NCBI RefSeq assembly: GCF_002920615.1
Contig: NZ_PQSU01000009.1
Span: forward strand, 204,901-268,900
DNA length: 64,000 bases
Reading direction: 5' to 3'
DNA from: Streptomyces sp. Ru62
GTDB lineage: Bacteria; Actinomycetota; Actinomycetes; Streptomycetales; Streptomycetaceae
The notes under the pieces were generated by a model that was given only the letters and a program-made list of their open reading frames with translations, was not told the origin of the DNA and did not search any database. Position 1 is the stretch's first letter; every line of letters begins with the position of its first letter. Below, in pieces: positions 37,123 to 45,065 of the stretch. The translations under genes were made by a program, and so were the position numbers.

Positions 37123-38319
37123 ATGAAGAGCGCATTCCTCTACGCGGCCACGCGGACACCGTTCGGCAAGTTCAACGGCGCGCTGGCCGGCATCCGGCCC
37201 GACGATCTGGCTGCCACGGCGATCGGCGGCGTGCTCGGACAGGTACCGGCGCTGGATCCCGCCGCGATCGACGAGGTCGTGTGGGGCAACGCCAACGGCG
37301 CAGGCGAGGAGAACCGCAACGTCGGCCGGATGGCCGCGCTGCTGGCCGGTCTGCCGACCAGCGTGCCCGGCACGACGGTCAACCGGCTGTGCGGGTCGAG
37401 CCTGGACGCGGCGATGACCGGCTCCCGCACGATCGAGACGGGCGACGCCGAGGTCGTTCTCGTGGGAGGTGTCGAGTCGATGACGCGGGCACCGTGGGTG
37501 CTGCCCAAGCCGTCGCGGGCCTTCCCGGCGGGCGACGTCACCGCGGTGTCCACGACTCTGGGCTGGCGGCTGGTCAACCCGCGGATGCCGAAGGAGTGGA
37601 CCATCCCGCTGGGAGAGTGCAACGAGCAGCTCCAGGAGCGCTTCGGCATCTCCCGCGAGCGCCAGGACGAGTTCGCCGTCCGCTCCCACCGCCTCGCGCA
37701 CCAGGCGTGGGAGGACGGCTTCTACGACGCGCTGGTCACCCCGGTCGGCGATCTGGTCCGCGACGAGGGCATCCGCCCGGACTCGGACACCGAGAAGCTC
37801 GCCGCGCTGAAGCCGTCGTTCCGGCCGGACGGCACCATCACCGCGGGCAACTCCTCCCCGCTCTCCGACGGCGGCTCCGCGGTGCTCCTCGGCAGCGAGG
37901 CGGCGGCGACGACCATCGGCCGCGACCCGCTCGGCCGGATCCTCGGCAGGGGCGCGATGGCGCTGGACCCGCGGGAATTCGGCTACGCCCCGGTCGAGGC
38001 CGCCAACCGGGCGCTCGCCCGCGCCGGGATCACCTGGGACCAGGTCGGCGCGGTCGAGCTCAACGAGGCGTTCGCGGTCCAGTCACTGGCCTGCGTCGAC
38101 GCCTGGCTCAAGGACGGCCTGCGCGACCCCGGGATCGTCAACCAGCGCGGCGGGGCCATCGCGATCGGGCACCCGCTGGGCGCCTCCGGCGGCCGGATCC
38201 TCGGGACTCTGGCCGCGGTCCTGAAGGAGCGCCGCGAGCGGTACGGCGTGGCCGCGATCTGCATCGGCGTCGGCCAGGGGCTGGCCGTCGTCGTGGAGAA
38301 CCTGGAGGTGTCGAAGTGA
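37123..38319 (+). CDS. pcaF: Beta-ketoadipyl-CoA / acetyl-CoA thiolase
   Basis: A 398-residue thiolase. The acyl-accepting Cys is in NRLCGSSLDA (about residue 89), the catalytic His in IAIGHPLGASGGR and the second Cys in ICIGVGQG. Followed by overlapping CoA-transferase subunits and governed by a CatR-like LysR, it fits the last step of the beta-ketoadipate pathway (3-oxoadipyl-CoA to succinyl-CoA and acetyl-CoA). An acetoacetate-degrading role is the alternative. The ATG at 37123 is close to the LysR site. Confidence 0.88.
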   Translation: MKSAFLYAATRTPFGKFNGALAGIRPDDLAATAIGGVLGQVPALDPAAIDEVVWGNANGAGEENRNVGRMAALLAGLPTSVPGTTVNRLCGSSLDAAMTGSRTIETGDAEVVLVGGVESMTRAPWVLPKPSRAFPAGDVTAVSTTLGWRLVNPRMPKEWTIPLGECNEQLQERFGISRERQDEFAVRSHRLAHQAWEDGFYDALVTPVGDLVRDEGIRPDSDTEKLAALKPSFRPDGTITAGNSSPLSDGGSAVLLGSEAAATTIGRDPLGRILGRGAMALDPREFGYAPVEAANRALARAGITWDQVGAVELNEAFAVQSLACVDAWLKDGLRDPGIVNQRGGAIAIGHPLGASGGRILGTLAAVLKERRERYGVAAICIGVGQGLAVVVENLEVSK

Positions 38320-39011
38320 GCCGCGCCACTGTGCTGGAGTCGACCGACGAGGCGGTGGCCGGGATCGAGGACGGTTCCACCGTCCTGGTCGGCGGCTTCG
38401 GCCTGGCCGGGATGCCGTTCGACCTCATCGACGCCCTCATCCGGCAGGGCGCGAAGGACCTCACGATCGTCTCCAACAACGCCGGGAACGGCGATGTCGG
38501 ACTGGCGGCGCTGCTCGCGGCCGGCCGGGTCCGCAAGGTGGTGTGCTCCTTCCCGCGGCAGGTCGACTCCTACGTCTTCGACGCGCTCTACCGCGAGGGG
38601 AAGATCGAGCTGGAGGTGGTCCCCCAGGGCAACCTCGCCGAGCGGATGCGGGCGGCCGGCGCGGGCATCGGCGCGTTCTACTGTCCGACCGCGGTCGGCA
38701 CTCCGCTCGCGGAGGGCAAGGAGGTGCGGACCATCGACGGACGCGACTACCTGCTGGAGTATCCGATCAAGGGCGACTACGCCCTCATCTCCGCGCACCG
38801 GTCCGACCCGATGGGCAATCTCGTCTACCGCAAGACGGCCCGCAACTTCGGCCCGGTGATGGCGACCGCCGCCACCACCACGGTCGTCCAGGTCGACGAG
38901 GTCGTCCCGCTCGGCGCGCTCGACCCGGAGGCGGTCGTCACGCCGTCCATATACGTCGACCGCGTCGTCCCGGTCGAGACCCGCCACTACACCGTCCAGG
39001 GGGCACGATGA
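38316..39011 (+). CDS. pcaI: 3-oxoacid CoA-transferase subunit A
   Basis: A 231-residue subunit. VLVGGFGLAGMPFDLIDAL is the glycine-rich CoA-binding start of family I CoA-transferase alpha subunits. CSFPRQVDSYVFDALYREGKIELEVVPQGNLAERMRAAGAG is also characteristic. It transfers CoA from succinyl-CoA to 3-oxoadipate (or acetoacetate). GTG 38316 overlaps the thiolase stop (GTGA), and its own stop overlaps the next start, so the three genes are tightly coupled. Confidence 0.9.
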   Translation: MSRATVLESTDEAVAGIEDGSTVLVGGFGLAGMPFDLIDALIRQGAKDLTIVSNNAGNGDVGLAALLAAGRVRKVVCSFPRQVDSYVFDALYREGKIELEVVPQGNLAERMRAAGAGIGAFYCPTAVGTPLAEGKEVRTIDGRDYLLEYPIKGDYALISAHRSDPMGNLVYRKTARNFGPVMATAATTTVVQVDEVVPLGALDPEAVVTPSIYVDRVVPVETRHYTVQGAR

Positions 39012-39700
39012 CCACCGACACCACCGCCGCGGCACGCTCGGCGTCCCCGGGCGAGGCGCCGATCGCCGCCGACCGTCCGCTCGGCATGGACGAGGTGGCC
39101 GCCGTGATCGCGCGGGACATCCCGGCCGGCGCGTTCGTCAACCTCGGCATCGGCCGGCCCACCAGGATCGCCGACCACCTGCCCGAGGAACTCGGCGTCG
39201 TCCTGCACACCGAGAACGGCATGCTCGGCATGGGCCCGAAGGCGGAGGGCGCCCAGATCGACCCCGACCTCACCAACGCCGGCAAGGTCCCGGTCACCGA
39301 GCTTCCGGGAGCGGCGTACTTCCACCACGCCGACTCCTTCGCCATGATGCGCGGCGGCCACCTCGACGTCTGCGTACTGGGTGCCTACCAGGTCTCCGAG
39401 CACGGTGACCTGGCCAACTGGCACACCGGCGAGCCCGGCGACATTCCCGCCGTCGGCGGCGCGATGGACCTCGCCATCGGCGCCAAGGACGTCTACGTGA
39501 TGATGACGCTCTTCACGAAGTCCGGCGCGCCCAAACTGGTCCGGCGGTGCACTTATCCGCTCACCGGCACAGCTTGCGTCAGCCGCGTCTACACCGAGGT
39601 CGCCACCTTCGACCTCGGGCCCCAGGGCGTCCACGTGCGGGAGACCTACGGCATCACCCTCGACGAGCTGCGCTCACGGCTCGACGTCGAACTGCACTGA
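39008..39700 (+). CDS. pcaJ: 3-oxoacid CoA-transferase subunit B
   Basis: A 230-residue beta subunit. The catalytic Glu lies in HTENGMLGMG (about residue 72), which forms the covalent glutamyl-CoA intermediate. The N-terminal VNLGIGRPTRIADHLPEE and GGAMDLAIGAKDVYVMM blocks are typical. A 25-residue Ala-rich leader precedes the fold. The ATG overlaps the subunit A stop (ATGA). It pairs with subunit A. Confidence 0.92.
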   Translation: MTTDTTAAARSASPGEAPIAADRPLGMDEVAAVIARDIPAGAFVNLGIGRPTRIADHLPEELGVVLHTENGMLGMGPKAEGAQIDPDLTNAGKVPVTELPGAAYFHHADSFAMMRGGHLDVCVLGAYQVSEHGDLANWHTGEPGDIPAVGGAMDLAIGAKDVYVMMTLFTKSGAPKLVRRCTYPLTGTACVSRVYTEVATFDLGPQGVHVRETYGITLDELRSRLDVELH

Positions 39701-39713
39701 CCTCCTCGACCGG

Positions 39714-40100
39714 TCAGCCGCTCATCCAGCCGTGCTCCCCGTGCACGGCATCGGTCTCGTCCTCGCCGAGCCATTCGAGCGTGAACCGCCGGTCCCGCAG
39801 CCGGAAGCATCCCGAGGCCCAGTCCCGGAGCTCGTCATCGAGTTCGTCGGCACCGACGATCCCGTCCTCGAACTCGGGCACCCGCTGTGCCGCACCCACA
39901 CGGAACACTGCCCACTGAGGAAGCTCCCGCGGCTTCACCCACCGCCGTCGCCAGACCGGGCCTTCCCGCCACCACCACGTGGTGACCGTGGTCATGAGCA
40001 CGCCGACCTGTTCGTCCCCGTCCATGAGGCGGGCAGCGGCACGGCGGTACGGGTCGAGCCGGACATCCGCGGGCGGCTCCGGCCGCTCACATCTGAACAC
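39714..40100 (-). CDS. Hypothetical protein, Trp/Arg-rich
   Basis: A 128-residue protein of unknown family. It reads as a compact, charged domain with TTVTTWWWREGPVWRRRWVKPREL and FTLEWLGEDE. There is no signal peptide or membrane segment. GTG 40100 (VFRCERPEPPADV) is preferred, and an in-frame GTG at 40190 would add 30 residues of less typical codon use. It lies tail-to-tail with the pcaJ-like gene. No function suggested. Confidence 0.6.
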   Translation of the reverse strand: MFRCERPEPPADVRLDPYRRAAARLMDGDEQVGVLMTTVTTWWWREGPVWRRRWVKPRELPQWAVFRVGAAQRVPEFEDGIVGADELDDELRDWASGCFRLRDRRFTLEWLGEDETDAVHGEHGWMSG

Positions 40101-40215
40101 GCCCGCATTCTCCCTGACGACGGGGTTGACGGGGGGGGTCGCCGCGAGCCGGCGGTCACCAGGTGGGGACGGGTCCACCTCGGTGATCACGTCGCAGTGC
40201 CGTCCGCCGGGAGCC

Positions 40216-40554
40216 TCAGGAACGGACGGCGGTGTCGCTGTCCGGGTGGAGAGCGAAGATCTGGTCGAGGCCGACGATGCGCAGGACCCGCAGGGTGTTG
40301 GCGGGTACGGCCGCCAGCGCGATGTCGGCCTCGGCGGCCTGGGCGTGGCTGCGCGCGGCGATCAGGGCGGTGATGCCGCTGGAGTCGCAGAACCGCATGC
40401 CGCCCAGATCCAGGACCAGGCGCTGGCCGGGCTGGAGGGTGGCAGCGGCGACCCGTTCACGCAGCTCGCTCGCGTTGGTGTAGTCGAGCTCGCCGAAGAT
40501 CTCCAGAACAGGACCGGTCGGGGCGTCTCGGGTGGTGATCTTCAGCGGGTTCAT
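40216..40554 (-). CDS. STAS-domain anti-sigma factor antagonist (RsbV-like)
   Basis: A 112-residue STAS protein. The phosphorylation site is in FCDSSGITALI, with the conserved Ser near residue 59. GELDYTNASELRERV is the typical first helix. When dephosphorylated, such proteins bind a serine-kinase anti-sigma factor and free the sigma factor. Its ATG overlaps the phosphatase stop (ATGA), which points to a direct enzyme-substrate pair. No kinase or sigma gene adjoins, so it must act on partners elsewhere. Confidence 0.92.
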   Translation of the reverse strand: MNPLKITTRDAPTGPVLEIFGELDYTNASELRERVAAATLQPGQRLVLDLGGMRFCDSSGITALIAARSHAQAAEADIALAAVPANTLRVLRIVGLDQIFALHPDSDTAVRS

Positions 40555-41858
40555 GTTCTGTTTCTCGCGGGGTGGTCGGGGGCCGGTACGCCGAGGGCTA
40601 GCAGGGCGGTGTCGTCGTCGAGGCCGTCGCCGAAGCTGTCCAGCAGACCGGTCAGGGCCTCGATCACGGCGTGGGGTGGCTTGCCGCCGTGGCCGGCGGT
40701 GAAGGCGAGCAGTGCCTCGTCGCCGTACAGGCTGGTGCGGTCCGCGCCGGTGCGGGCTTCGGTGAGGCCGTCGGTGTAGAGCAGCAGGGTGTCGCCGGGG
40801 GCGAGGACCGTCGTGGCGGTCGTGAAACGCGCCGTGGGCAGTACGCCGACGAGCAGGCCGCCGGGGGTCGGCAGGAAGTCTGCCGTGCCGTCGGCCCGCA
40901 GTGCTATGACCGGCGGGTGGCCGCCCGAGGCGAGGTGGACGGTGAGCCGCCCGGTCGCCGGGTCGGGCTCCAGGGTGCCGAAGACGGCGGTGCAGTAGCG
41001 CGGGTCGCCGCTGCCGGAGTAGCGCTCGTGGAGCACCTTGTTGAGGGTGGTCAGAGCGGAGACGGGGTCGGGGTCGTGGAGGGCGGCGGCGCGCAGGGTG
41101 TAGCGGGTGAGCGAGGTGAGCGCGGCGGCCTGGGGGCCCTTGCCGCACACGTCACCGAGGAAGAAGGCGAAGCGTTTGCCGTCGAGGGGGAAGACGTCGT
41201 AGAAGTCGCCTCCGAGCCGGTCGGGAGAGGCCGTGTGGTAGTGGGTGGCCGTCTCCACCCCGGGTATGCAGGGCAGGGTGTCGGGCAGCAGTGACTGCTG
41301 GAGTACGGCGAGGGCGTCCTGCAGCCGGGCCCGATCGGCCTCCGCCTGTCTGCGTGCCGCTTCGGCCGCCTTCCGGCCGCGCAGCAGTTCCTCCTCGTAG
41401 GCCCGGCGGTCCCTGGCGTCGAAGACAGTGGTGCGGATCAGCAGCGGCTCGCCGTTGCCGCCGCGTTTGACCACCGAGGAGACCAGCACCGGGATCCGGT
41501 CACCGTCGGTCCGCTTGATCTCCAGGGCGATCCCGCTGATCTCGCCCTGCATCCGCAGCAGCGGCGCGAAATGCGTCTCGTGGTACAGCTTGCCGCCCAC
41601 GGTCAGCAGGTCGGCGAAGCGCATCCGCCCCACCACCGCCTCCCGCTCCAGACCCAGCCAGCCCAGCAGGGTGGCGTTGATCTTGGCGATGGTGCCGTCC
41701 ATCAGCGTGGACAGGTATCCGCACGGCGCCTTCTCGTACAACTCCTCGGCGCTGTCCTCCAGCAGTGCGGCGAACGCCGCGTCCGCCGCCTTCTCGTCGT
41801 CGGGGCCGTAGGGGCCGTGCGGGTCGTGGGGGTCGGGCTGATGCCCGGCGCGGCACAT
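40551..41858 (-). CDS. PAS domain-SpoIIE (PP2C) phosphatase, RsbP-like
   Basis: A 435-residue sensor phosphatase. A PAS domain spans about residues 30-150 (APCGYLSTLMDGTIAKINATLLGWLG). A coiled-coil linker of about 35 residues (RKAAEAARRQAEADRARLQDAL) follows. The PP2C/SpoIIE domain (about 195-430) has metal-binding Asp in GGDFYDVF, LGDVCGKG and DDDTALL. It should dephosphorylate the STAS protein encoded next. The ATG at 41858 overlaps the stop of the RsbQ-like hydrolase (TGATG). PAS plus PP2C plus an upstream RsbQ hydrolase is the Bacillus RsbQ-RsbP energy-stress layout. Confidence 0.9.
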   Translation of the reverse strand: MCRAGHQPDPHDPHGPYGPDDEKAADAAFAALLEDSAEELYEKAPCGYLSTLMDGTIAKINATLLGWLGLEREAVVGRMRFADLLTVGGKLYHETHFAPLLRMQGEISGIALEIKRTDGDRIPVLVSSVVKRGGNGEPLLIRTTVFDARDRRAYEEELLRGRKAAEAARRQAEADRARLQDALAVLQQSLLPDTLPCIPGVETATHYHTASPDRLGGDFYDVFPLDGKRFAFFLGDVCGKGPQAAALTSLTRYTLRAAALHDPDPVSALTTLNKVLHERYSGSGDPRYCTAVFGTLEPDPATGRLTVHLASGGHPPVIALRADGTADFLPTPGGLLVGVLPTARFTTATTVLAPGDTLLLYTDGLTEARTGADRTSLYGDEALLAFTAGHGGKPPHAVIEALTGLLDSFGDGLDDDTALLALGVPAPDHPARNRT

Positions 41859-42661
41859 CACCGCAGGCCGGCCAGGAAGCTCCGGATCGCCTCGTTGGTG
41901 GCTTCGGGCGCCGACAGGTGCGGGCAGTGCCCGGTCGCCTCCAGGGTCACCAGCGTCGATCCGGGGATCGCCCGGTGGACGAAGGCACCGACCTCCCGGG
42001 GGGCGATGACGTCCTCGCTGCATTCGAGCACCAGGGTCGGCACCTTCACGCTCTTGAGGTCGTCCCTCGAATCCGACAGGAACGTGGTGCGGGCGAAGAC
42101 GCGCGCCATGTCCGGGTCGGTGGCGCAGAAGCTGTTCTTGAGTTCTTCGCCGAGTTCGGGGCGTTCCGGGTTCCCCATGATCACCGGCGCCATCACCGTC
42201 GACCAGCCCAGGTAGTTCGACTCCAGTGACGCCAGCAGTTCGTCGATGTCCTGCGCGCTGAACCCGCCCCGGTAGCCGTCGTCGTCGATGTAGCGCGGAG
42301 ACGGAGCGACCATCACCAGCGCCCCGATGCGCTCCGGCGCCGCGTCCGCGGCCAGCACCCCGATCATGGCGCTGACCGAATGCCCCACGAACACCGCGTC
42401 TCGCAGGTCAAGTGCCTCACACACCTCCACCACGTCCCGGGCGTAGCCGTGCAGAGAGCCGTAACGGTTCTCCGAGAACGCGGCCAGGTCCGAGCGGCCC
42501 GAGCCGACGTAGTCGAAGAGCACCACCCGGTAGTCCTCGACCAGGGCAGGCAGCGTCAGTCGCCACATGTTCTGATCACAGCCGAACCCGTGGGCCAACA
42601 CCACGGTGGGCCCCTGCGGGTTGCCGGTGACGGCGACGTTGTTCCTGCGGGCGATATCCAT
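41858..42661 (-). CDS. rsbQ: Alpha/beta hydrolase, RsbQ-like stress-signal regulator
   Basis: A 267-residue hydrolase, close to Bacillus RsbQ in length (269). The nucleophile elbow is GHSVSAMIG (Ser about 96). The acid is in SEDVIAPREV and the His in TGHCPHLS. LAHGFGCDQNMWR, SNYLGWSTVMAP and FCATDPDMARVFARTTFLSDSRDDL follow the RsbQ sequence closely. RsbQ binds and activates RsbP, and the plant karrikin/strigolactone receptors are relatives. ATG 42661 has GGGAG ten bases upstream. Coupled to the phosphatase by overlap. Confidence 0.9.
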   Translation of the reverse strand: MDIARRNNVAVTGNPQGPTVVLAHGFGCDQNMWRLTLPALVEDYRVVLFDYVGSGRSDLAAFSENRYGSLHGYARDVVEVCEALDLRDAVFVGHSVSAMIGVLAADAAPERIGALVMVAPSPRYIDDDGYRGGFSAQDIDELLASLESNYLGWSTVMAPVIMGNPERPELGEELKNSFCATDPDMARVFARTTFLSDSRDDLKSVKVPTLVLECSEDVIAPREVGAFVHRAIPGSTLVTLEATGHCPHLSAPEATNEAIRSFLAGLR

Positions 42662-42721
42662 ACCCGCCAGTCTCCCAGGCACGGGCCACCGCTCCCCCAC
42701 TGCCCCCAGGCCCTCCTTTAG

Positions 42722-42741
42722 CTGTTCGAGCAAGTGGTTCC
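42722..42741. promoter_or_regulatory. Direct-repeat box 1 (TGTTCGAGCA)
   Basis: CTGTTCGAGCAAGTGGTTCC recurs almost unchanged at 42876-42897. The two boxes flank the space between the divergent rsbQ-like and Old Yellow Enzyme genes. Regulator unknown. Confidence 0.45.
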
Positions 42742-42875
42742 GGAGATCCGCCTTCAAGGTCGACCGCAGCGGTGGATTGAGGTGACCTGTATGCCTTTCG
42801 CCTAACGTTTCTCCGTACGACCCGCCACTGGTGACGTAGCTCACACCCATCCAAGGAACGCCGACGGCTAATTTC

Positions 42876-42897
42876 CTGTTCGAACAAGTAATGGTCC
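42876..42897. promoter_or_regulatory. Direct-repeat box 2 with perfect TGTTCGAACA palindrome
   Basis: The box begins CTGTTCGAACAAGT, contains a perfect 10-bp palindrome and lies about 57 bp upstream of the Old Yellow Enzyme start. It fits a MarR- or TetR-type operator. The MarR gene behind the oxidoreductase is the obvious candidate regulator. Confidence 0.55.
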
Positions 42898-42953
42898 CGC
42901 AGAGACCCGCGTGGCCGTACGAACACGCCCCTTCCCCTCCGGAGGAGATGACG

Positions 42954-44039
42954 ATGTCGAAGGCATTCGAGCCGTACGAGCTGGGCGGCAAGCGCCTGGC
43001 CAACCGCCTGGTGATGGCGCCGATGACCCGGAGCCGCGCCTATGGTCCCGGCCAGAGCCCCGTGCCGTTGATGGCCGACTACTACGCGCAGCGCGCCTCC
43101 GCCGGGCTGATCGTCACCGAGGGCGTCCAGCCCTCCCGGGTCGGCCAGGGCTACCCCGACACCCCCGGCATCCACACCGCAGGGCAGGTCGCTGCCTGGC
43201 GCGAGGTGACCGACGCGGTGCACGCCCAGGGTGGCGTGATCTACCTCCAGATCATGCACACCGGCCGGGTGGGCCACCCGGCACTCATGGGCCTGCAGCC
43301 CGTCGGCCCCTCCGCCGTCGCGGCCACCGGGCAGGTGTACACCCACGAAGGCCCCCAGGACTTCGTCACCCCGCACGAACTGACCGACGCCGAGATCCGC
43401 GCCACCATCGCGGACCACTCCACCGCCGCCCGCAACGCCGTGGAAGCCGGCTTCGACGGCGTCGAGCTGCACGGCGCCAACGGGTACCTGATCCACCAGT
43501 TCCTCGCCCCGAACAGCAACCAGCGCACCGACGCCTGGGGCGGCAGCCCCGAGAAGCGCATCCGCTTCGCCGTGGAGACCACCAAGGCCGTCGCCGAAGC
43601 CATCGGCGCGGACAGGGTCGGCTTCCGCCTGTCCCCGGGCAACCCCTACAACGACATCGACGAGTCCGACACCGCCGTAACCGAGGCCACCTACACGGCC
43701 CTGGTCGAGGCCCTCGCGCCGCTGAACCTCGCCTACCTGCACCAGTTGGAGGCCCCCGGCGTACGCGAGCTGACGCTCCGGCTGCGCAAGGCATGGCCCA
43801 CGACCTTCATCCTCAACCCCTTCACCGGCCGGGAGCCCACCGGACCGGCCGAGCTGGAACTCGTCGAGAACGGCACCACCGACCTGCTCGCCTACGGCGC
43901 CCTCTTCCTCGCCAACCCCGACCTGCCCGCCCGCCTGGCCCAGGGCGGCCCGTTCAACACCCCCGACCCCACCACTTTCTACGGCGGCGGCGAGAAGGGC
44001 TTCACCGACTACCCCGCGCTGGAGGAAGCCCGCGGCTGA
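42954..44039 (+). CDS. Old Yellow Enzyme-type NADH:flavin oxidoreductase / ene-reductase
   Basis: A 361-residue FMN TIM-barrel enzyme. NRLVMAPMTRSRA (classical OYE start), the substrate-binding pair His-Ala/Asn in ELHGANGYLIHQFL, RTDAWGGSPEKRIRFA and VGFRLSPGN all fit the classical OYE group. It reduces activated C=C bonds of enones, nitro compounds or quinones using NAD(P)H. GGAGGAG precedes ATG 42954 by six bases, and ATG 42948 is too close to that site. It is followed by two hairpins and a MarR gene, its likely regulator. Confidence 0.93.
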   Translation: MSKAFEPYELGGKRLANRLVMAPMTRSRAYGPGQSPVPLMADYYAQRASAGLIVTEGVQPSRVGQGYPDTPGIHTAGQVAAWREVTDAVHAQGGVIYLQIMHTGRVGHPALMGLQPVGPSAVAATGQVYTHEGPQDFVTPHELTDAEIRATIADHSTAARNAVEAGFDGVELHGANGYLIHQFLAPNSNQRTDAWGGSPEKRIRFAVETTKAVAEAIGADRVGFRLSPGNPYNDIDESDTAVTEATYTALVEALAPLNLAYLHQLEAPGVRELTLRLRKAWPTTFILNPFTGREPTGPAELELVENGTTDLLAYGALFLANPDLPARLAQGGPFNTPDPTTFYGGGEKGFTDYPALEEARG

Positions 44040-44040
44040 C

Positions 44041-44062
44041 GGCTCGGCCACGGAGCCGAGCC
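44041..44062. terminator. Hairpin after the Old Yellow Enzyme gene
   Basis: GGCTCGGC pairs with GCCGAGCC around 6 bases, directly after the stop codon at 44039. Confidence 0.6.
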
Positions 44063-44129
44063 CGTCGGGCGTGCCGCGCCTGAGCAGCACATACCCTGCT
44101 GCACAGAACACGGACCCGAGAGCCCGTAC

Positions 44130-44159
44130 GCGGCAGCCGGCGCCGACGCCGGCTGCCGC
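44130..44159. terminator. Perfect 12-bp hairpin upstream of the MarR gene
   Basis: GCGGCAGCCGGC (44130-44141) pairs with GCCGGCTGCCGC (44148-44159) around 6 bases. Outer GAGCC/GGCTC arms can extend it. Lying 44 bp before the MarR start, it could terminate the oxidoreductase transcript or act as a leader hairpin for marR. Confidence 0.65.
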
Positions 44160-44202
44160 GGTCGGCTCGGGCAAGGACGGCCGCACGGGAGAAGGCAGCA
44201 CC

Positions 44203-44727
44203 ATGGACTCCGAGGCAATGGACCAGGTCACCGAGACCGGGGAACTCCCCGAGGCCGCACACCGCGGACCCATCAGCCATGCGATCTTCCGGGTGGCCCG
44301 CCTGCACCGCATGCTCGCCGGCCAACTGCTGCGCGAGGTCGGCCTGCACCCGGCCCAGGAACTGGTCATGATGCAGCTGTGGGACCGCGGCCGGATACGC
44401 CAGACCGACCTGGCCCGGCACGTCGGTGCCGACGCCGCCACCATGACCCGCACCATCCAGCGTCTGGAGAAGGCCGGCTTCGTGCGCCGCGTGCGCTCCA
44501 CCAGCGACCGGCGCTCCGTCCTGGTCGAACCGACCGCCGCCAGCCAGGCCCTGCGCCAACAGGTCGAAGACCTCTGGGCCCGCCTGGAGGACTACGCCAC
44601 CGGCGACCTCACCGACACCGAACGCGGCGCGACCCTCGCCGCCCTCCAAGCCCTCGAAACCAACCTCGCCGCCCGCGTCAGCGGCGACACCGAACCACCC
44701 TCGCGCCCCGGCGCGCCCGACGCCTGA
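44203..44727 (+). CDS. MarR-family transcriptional regulator
   Basis: A 174-residue winged-helix dimer. The recognition part is RIRQTDLARHVGADAATMTRTIQRLEKAGFVRRVRSTSDRRSVLVEPT, with the DRR wing. Two-residue ETNLAARV-type dimer helices lie at the C-terminus. ATG 44203 follows GAAGG by seven bases. Its position behind the Old Yellow Enzyme gene and the palindrome in front of that gene suggest it represses the enzyme and responds to electrophiles or quinones. Alternative targets cannot be excluded. Confidence 0.9.
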   Translation: MDSEAMDQVTETGELPEAAHRGPISHAIFRVARLHRMLAGQLLREVGLHPAQELVMMQLWDRGRIRQTDLARHVGADAATMTRTIQRLEKAGFVRRVRSTSDRRSVLVEPTAASQALRQQVEDLWARLEDYATGDLTDTERGATLAALQALETNLAARVSGDTEPPSRPGAPDA

Positions 44728-44753
44728 CACCCCCGCTCAGGGCACGGACCGCA

Positions 44754-44860
44754 CCCCACCAGAACCAGGGGCGGCAGCGCCAAGAAGACGACCCGATCAC
44801 CGAACCGGCCCAACGCGGCGGCGGCGAACAGACGGCCGAAGTCCGGTCGCAGAGGAGTTC
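44754..44860 (-). pseudogene. MFS transporter N-terminal remnant
   Basis: A leftward frame reads LRPDFGRLFAAAALGRFGDRVVFLALPPLVLVG, the amphipathic start and first helix of MFS exporters (LRRDFxRLFxAxxxSxxGDxxxxLALP). The frame then turns into unrelated Cys/Gly-rich sequence without further helices. Only about 34 residues remain. Confidence 0.5.
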
Positions 44861-45065
44861 GAGCCGAGCGGATGCGGACATCGAGTCGTCCTGTGGGGGC
44901 GCAGAGCTCCCCGGGAGTGACGGCGTCTCGATCGGCGATGGGGTCAGTGGTGGGAACAGGGACCTGGCTCTGCGCCTCCCAGGCATCCGCCGCGCCCCGC
45001 TGCCGCGTACCGACGTGCCCGGGAGAACCGCGTGTCTGCTGGAGCGGACGCACACGGCAGCTCGG

